From Undibacterium_A arcticum (GTDB lineage Bacteria > Pseudomonadota > Gammaproteobacteria > Burkholderiales > Burkholderiaceae_D): a stretch of 64,000 nucleotides of DNA. The first letter of the stretch is position 1. The number at the start of each line of letters is the position of its first letter. The DNA is taken from assembly GCF_042660705.1 (NCBI RefSeq), contig NZ_JBHSUQ010000001.1, one strand, 5' to 3'. Below are positions 60,922-64,000 of this stretch, one piece after another. Made by a program: the position numbers and the translations under genes. The notes below the pieces were generated by a model. The model was not told the DNA's origin, searched no databases, and was given only the letters and a program-made list of their open reading frames with translations.

Positions 60922-61398
60922 CTATCGCTTCAATGCCGCCCGTCGCGCCAGGCTCTCGGGCGGCCAGTACTGCTTGCTGCTGTAGTACTCGGGCACCGCC
61001 GGCACGCCCGGTGGCAACATCACCCAGGCTTGTTTCGACGCGGTGTAGATGTGAATGTCGGGCGGCAGCAGGTCGGGCTGGTCCAGCGTGCCGACGCGCA
61101 CGAAACGCACGGCGTCGCCGCTGCCGGCATAGTTGCTCCACAGCGCGACGCGGCAGTGCGGGCAGCGCGCGATTTTCTGGCCCTTGCCGCTCAAGGTCGG
61201 CGTGACGACGATTTCCAGTTCGCCTTGCAGCAGGACGACGCGATCGGCTTCGATCAAGGCGTTGAGCGCGAACGCGGCGCCGCTCTCGCGTTGGCACCAG
61301 CGGCAGTGGCAACAGTGCACAAACAGCGGTCGGCTGGTCATCCGGTAGCGCACCGCGCCGCAGGTGCAGCCGCCTTCCAGGGTGGTCTGCCGATGCAT
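60922..61398 (-). CDS. GFA-family (glutathione-dependent formaldehyde-activating enzyme-like) protein
   Basis: 158 residues from ATG 61398 (MHRQTTLEGGCTCGAVRYR). The zinc ligands typical of the Mss4-like GFA fold are all visible: CTCG (Cys pair), HCCHCRWCQR and CPHC. The C-terminus VPEYYSSKQYWPP is variable. Family members are often of unknown substrate; a true S-hydroxymethylglutathione synthase role is not assured. The gene follows queC by 19 nt on the same strand and may be cotranscribed. An upstream in-frame start at 61548 lies in queC. Confidence 0.85.
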   Translation of the reverse strand: MHRQTTLEGGCTCGAVRYRMTSRPLFVHCCHCRWCQRESGAAFALNALIEADRVVLLQGELEIVVTPTLSGKGQKIARCPHCRVALWSNYAGSGDAVRFVRVGTLDQPDLLPPDIHIYTASKQAWVMLPPGVPAVPEYYSSKQYWPPESLARRAALKR

Positions 61399-61417
61399 TT
61401 TTTCCGTGTCGGCCGAG

Positions 61418-62131
61418 TCAGACGCTGCGTCGGCCGGCGATAAAGGCATGGTAGCCGCGCGCGCGCAGGCTGCACGCCGGGCAGTTGCCGCAACCGTAAC
61501 CCCAGTCGTGCAGCTCGCCGCGCTGCCCCAGATAGCAGGTATGCGCATCTTCCCGGATCATGTTGACCAGCGCATCGCCGCCGAGGTCCTGCGCCAGCTG
61601 CCAGGTCTGCGCCTTGTCCAGCCACATCAGCGGAGTTTCTAGTTTCAGCTGCGTCGCCATGCCGAGGTTGAGTGCGACCTGCAGCGCTTTCATGGTGTCG
61701 TCGCGGCAGTCCGGGTAGCCGGAGTAATCGGTCTCGCACATGCCGCCCACCAGCACGTTCAGGCCGCGCCGATAAGCTACGGTGGCGGCCACGGTCATGA
61801 ACAGCAGGTTGCGCCCCGGCACGAAGGTATTCGGCAGGCCGTTGTCCTGCATCACGATCTCGACGTCGCGCGTCATCGCGGTGTCGGACAGCTGACCGAT
61901 CAGTCCCAGGTCGATCATCTGGTCCGGCCCGAGCCGCGCGTTCCAGTCGCTGGAATGGGCGCGCATCTGTTGCAGCAGGCCGGGTCGCACGCTCAGTTCG
62001 ATCGCGTGGCGCTGACCGTAGTCGAAACCGATGGTTTCGACCCTTTGATAACGCTGCAGCGCCCACGCGAGGCAGGTAGTGGAATCCTGGCCGCCACTGA
62101 ACAGCACCAGTGCACCATCGGGTAAGCTCAT
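61418..62131 (-). CDS. queC: 7-Cyano-7-deazaguanine synthase QueC
   Basis: ATP-dependent enzyme of queuosine/preQ0 synthesis that turns 7-carboxy-7-deazaguanine into preQ0. The 237-residue protein starts MSLPDGALVLFSGGQDSTTC with the PP-loop SGGQDS; GFDYGQRHAIE, PGRNLLFMTVAATVAYRRG, ETDYSGYPDCRDD and the zinc site C...GCGNCPAC are all conserved. It is the promoter-proximal gene of a short minus-strand unit with the GFA gene. queD/queE are not in the window. Confidence 0.95.
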   Translation of the reverse strand: MSLPDGALVLFSGGQDSTTCLAWALQRYQRVETIGFDYGQRHAIELSVRPGLLQQMRAHSSDWNARLGPDQMIDLGLIGQLSDTAMTRDVEIVMQDNGLPNTFVPGRNLLFMTVAATVAYRRGLNVLVGGMCETDYSGYPDCRDDTMKALQVALNLGMATQLKLETPLMWLDKAQTWQLAQDLGGDALVNMIREDAHTCYLGQRGELHDWGYGCGNCPACSLRARGYHAFIAGRRSV

Positions 62132-62263
62132 AATCGTCCTGTCATAAAAAACATACTCAATCCAGTATATTGCCGTTGCGCAAGCAAGTTCCCGGCTGGC
62201 GCGCCAATTAACGCAATACTCCCTGCCTGCTAGGGCTTTGCCGGTGACTCCGGTAACATGGCG

Positions 62264-62311
62264 GGAGCCTGTCGGACTTAGGCAATCGTCTGCCTAAGTC
62301 CGACAGGCTCC
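62264..62311. repeat. Perfect 21-bp hairpin between queC and tamA
   Basis: The arm at 62264-62284 (starts GGAGCCTGTCGGACTTAGGC) is followed by the 6-nt loop ATCGTC and its exact complement at 62291-62311. It is located between two divergent genes, so it is not a normal terminator. Confidence 0.85.
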
Positions 62312-62343
62312 TGGGTCGTCGACCCGCATTTTAATGGGGAAAC

Positions 62344-64000
62344 ATGGTCAGACGCTTGTCATCCCGATTGTTACGCCGAATATGCGAAGTCGCCGCGCCA
62401 CCCGCGCCGTGGCGCCGGCAGAACACCAGTATACAAACAATGCAGCGCTGTTTCTTGTCGCGGCTGCACGCATTGCTGTGCCTGTGCTTATTTGGCGTGA
62501 TGTGCAACGCAGCCGCTGCCGATTATGAAGTCCGCATCGACGCCCCTGACACGCTGAGAGCCCTACTGGAAAAGAATCTCGACATCGTGCGCTGGCGCGG
62601 CAATCCACGGATCGACGCCGAGCAGTTGCAACGGCTGGTGCAGGCGGCGCCGGAGCAAATCAGGACGCTGGTCGCGACCGAGGGATTCTATACGCCGGAA
62701 ATCACTTCTCGGATCGATAACTCGAAGCCGGTCTGGGTCATCGATTTCAAGGTGACACCGGGCCGCCCGACCTTGGTCGGCAAGCTCGATCTGCAATTGA
62801 CCGGCTTTGGCACAACGCCGGGCAGCGCATCCGAATCGAAATCGGACCAGGCTGCACTGAAAAGTGGCTGGCTGATGCAGCCGGGCGTCGTGTTTCGCCA
62901 GGCTGACTGGGAGCTGGCCAAGCGTAGCCTGTTGCGCGAGGTGGCGCAGAGTCGTTATCCGCGCGCCGAACTGACCGACACCAGCGCGGTGGTCGACCCC
63001 GAGCAAGCGCGCGCCGACCTGAAGGTGGTGCTCGACAGCGGACCGGCGGTCAGTTTCGGCGCGATGCGGATCGAAGGGCTGCAACGCTATCCGGACAGTG
63101 CGGTGACCCGCCTCAATCCCATCAAACCAGGCGCGCCGTATAGCGAATCGGCGCTGCTGGAGCTGCAGTCGCAGCTACAGGACAGCGGCTATTTCAACCG
63201 GGTCGAGGTCAGCGCCGACCTCGACACCCTTGATGCCGCCGGCGCCGGCAACACGGGGCCGGTGCAGGTGCCGGCGCAGGTACCGGTATTGGTGCACGTG
63301 ACAGAAAACACGCGCAAGAAAGTGGGGCTGGGCATCGGCTACAGCACCAACACCGGCAAACGCGGCCAGCTGACCTATGATGACCTGAACCTGTTCGGAC
63401 TGCACTGGAAGAACGGGCTTATCGTCGAGACCAAGAAGCAGACCGCGCGCAGCGAACTGTTCTTCCCGATCACGCCGGAAGGCTACAAGGACAGCGTCGG
63501 CGTCGGCTTCGAACGCAGCGACATCGAAGGCGAAGTGACACGCCTGGCCAGCGTGTCGGCCAAGCGCGCGTGGGGGCGGCCGGCGCTGGAACGTAGCGTC
63601 AGCATCGAATATCTGAACGAGCACAAGAGCGTCGCCGGCGCACCGCTCAGCAGCAGCCAGAGCCTGCCGCTGACCTATGGCGTGACCCTGCGCCGCACCG
63701 ACAACTTGCTGTTTCCGACCGACGGCTACCTGCTCAATGCCCAATTCGGTGGCGCCTTCCTGCCATTGCTGACCGACCGCATGTTCGTGCGTGGCTATGC
63801 CAAGCTGGTCAACTACCACGCCTTGAGCAAGCAAAACATCCTGGTGCTGCGCGGCGAACTCGGCGTGATCGGCGCCAAGGGACGCGACGGCATTCCCGAG
63901 GCCTATCTGTTTCGCGCCGGTGGCGACCAGTCGGTGCGCGGCTATGCCTATCAGGAGCTGGGTGTCAGTGAGGCCAGCGCCACGGTCGGCGGCCGTTATC
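62344..64000 (+). CDS. tamA: Autotransporter assembly factor TamA (partial)
   Basis: Omp85-family outer-membrane protein that with TamB helps insertion of outer-membrane proteins. The gene runs off the right edge (552 codons in the window). The start is ATG 62344 with GGGGA just before it; an internal ATG at 62440 would give a cleaner signal peptide (MQRCFLSRLHALLCLCLFGV ... ANA). Then come POTRA domains (YEVRIDAPDTLRALLEKNLD; VSFGAMRIEGLQRYPDSAV; YNRVEVSAD-type FNRVEVSAD) and the beta-barrel (KKVGLGIGYSTNTGKRGQLTYD; FRAGGDQSVRGYAYQELG with the VRGY motif of loop 6). tamB would be expected next. Confidence 0.9.
   Translation, partial: MVRRLSSRLLRRICEVAAPPAPWRRQNTSIQTMQRCFLSRLHALLCLCLFGVMCNAAAADYEVRIDAPDTLRALLEKNLDIVRWRGNPRIDAEQLQRLVQAAPEQIRTLVATEGFYTPEITSRIDNSKPVWVIDFKVTPGRPTLVGKLDLQLTGFGTTPGSASESKSDQAALKSGWLMQPGVVFRQADWELAKRSLLREVAQSRYPRAELTDTSAVVDPEQARADLKVVLDSGPAVSFGAMRIEGLQRYPDSAVTRLNPIKPGAPYSESALLELQSQLQDSGYFNRVEVSADLDTLDAAGAGNTGPVQVPAQVPVLVHVTENTRKKVGLGIGYSTNTGKRGQLTYDDLNLFGLHWKNGLIVETKKQTARSELFFPITPEGYKDSVGVGFERSDIEGEVTRLASVSAKRAWGRPALERSVSIEYLNEHKSVAGAPLSSSQSLPLTYGVTLRRTDNLLFPTDGYLLNAQFGGAFLPLLTDRMFVRGYAKLVNYHALSKQNILVLRGELGVIGAKGRDGIPEAYLFRAGGDQSVRGYAYQELGVSEASATVGGRY

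Overview
The window reads as chromosome of a Burkholderiales betaproteobacterium, most likely Oxalobacteraceae (a Herminiimonas/Herbaspirillum-like genome). This is inferred from Burkholderia-type porins, a DksA of the cysteine-poor type, an S-adenosylhomocysteine (SAH) riboswitch before ahcY, a fused indolepyruvate oxidoreductase and the general gene order. No rRNA, tRNA, CRISPR array or origin was recognised.

Layout. 0.2-11.7 kb: one co-directional type II secretion operon, gspG-H-I-J-K-L-M-N-D-E-F-C, with many 1-4 nt overlaps. 11.8-14.2 kb (minus): hslVU behind a sigma-32 type promoter. 14.3-15.7 kb: a frameshifted gene with two STAS-like modules. 16.4-19.1 kb (minus): a zinc-linked group, zur, a CobW-family metallochaperone GTPase and dksA, with a perfect 31-bp palindrome before zur. 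19.4-22.7 kb: divergent metR/metE with a MetR box between them; metE is frameshifted. 22.8-27.6 kb (minus): DUF484 gene plus xerC, then two porins with strong terminators. 28-33 kb: SEL1-repeat protein, dapF, and two lipid A acyltransferase-type genes. 33.1-37.5 kb: the activated methyl cycle, metK, SAH riboswitch, ahcY, small membrane protein, metF. 37.6-45.9 kb: 5-formyl-THF cyclo-ligase, lytic transglycosylase, NDUFA9-like oxidoreductase, GST, cca, a GGDEF cyclase and a GNAT protein. 46-47 kb: an IS30-family element. 47.4-54.1 kb: aromatic amino acid catabolism (Lrp-type regulator, hpd, phhA, indolepyruvate oxidoreductase). 54.2-56.7 kb: an AT-richer accessory patch with a tail-anchored hypothetical protein, a phospholipase D-like protein, a dead RAYT transposase and a lipoprotein. 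57-64 kb: amtB, a relic of a second oxidoreductase gene, a hemerythrin, a DUF2242 lipoprotein, GFA protein, queC and the start of tamA.

Two themes stand out. First, at least eight genes that look intact in protein sequence carry a single frameshift, often at a short homopolymer (dksA, metE, a porin, lrp, hemerythrin, DUF2242, the STAS gene, the IS30 transposase). This is either real decay or a sequencing-error signature, and it limits every start/stop call nearby. Second, the intergenic DNA is rich in palindromic repeat families. One pair (36.1 kb and 47.2 kb) keeps a constant backbone while both hairpin stems change sequence in a compensatory way, and another family has inserted in frame into the oxidoreductase gene. 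The best candidate for an undescribed system is the two-gene unit at 54.35-55.66 kb, but its function is not visible from sequence.
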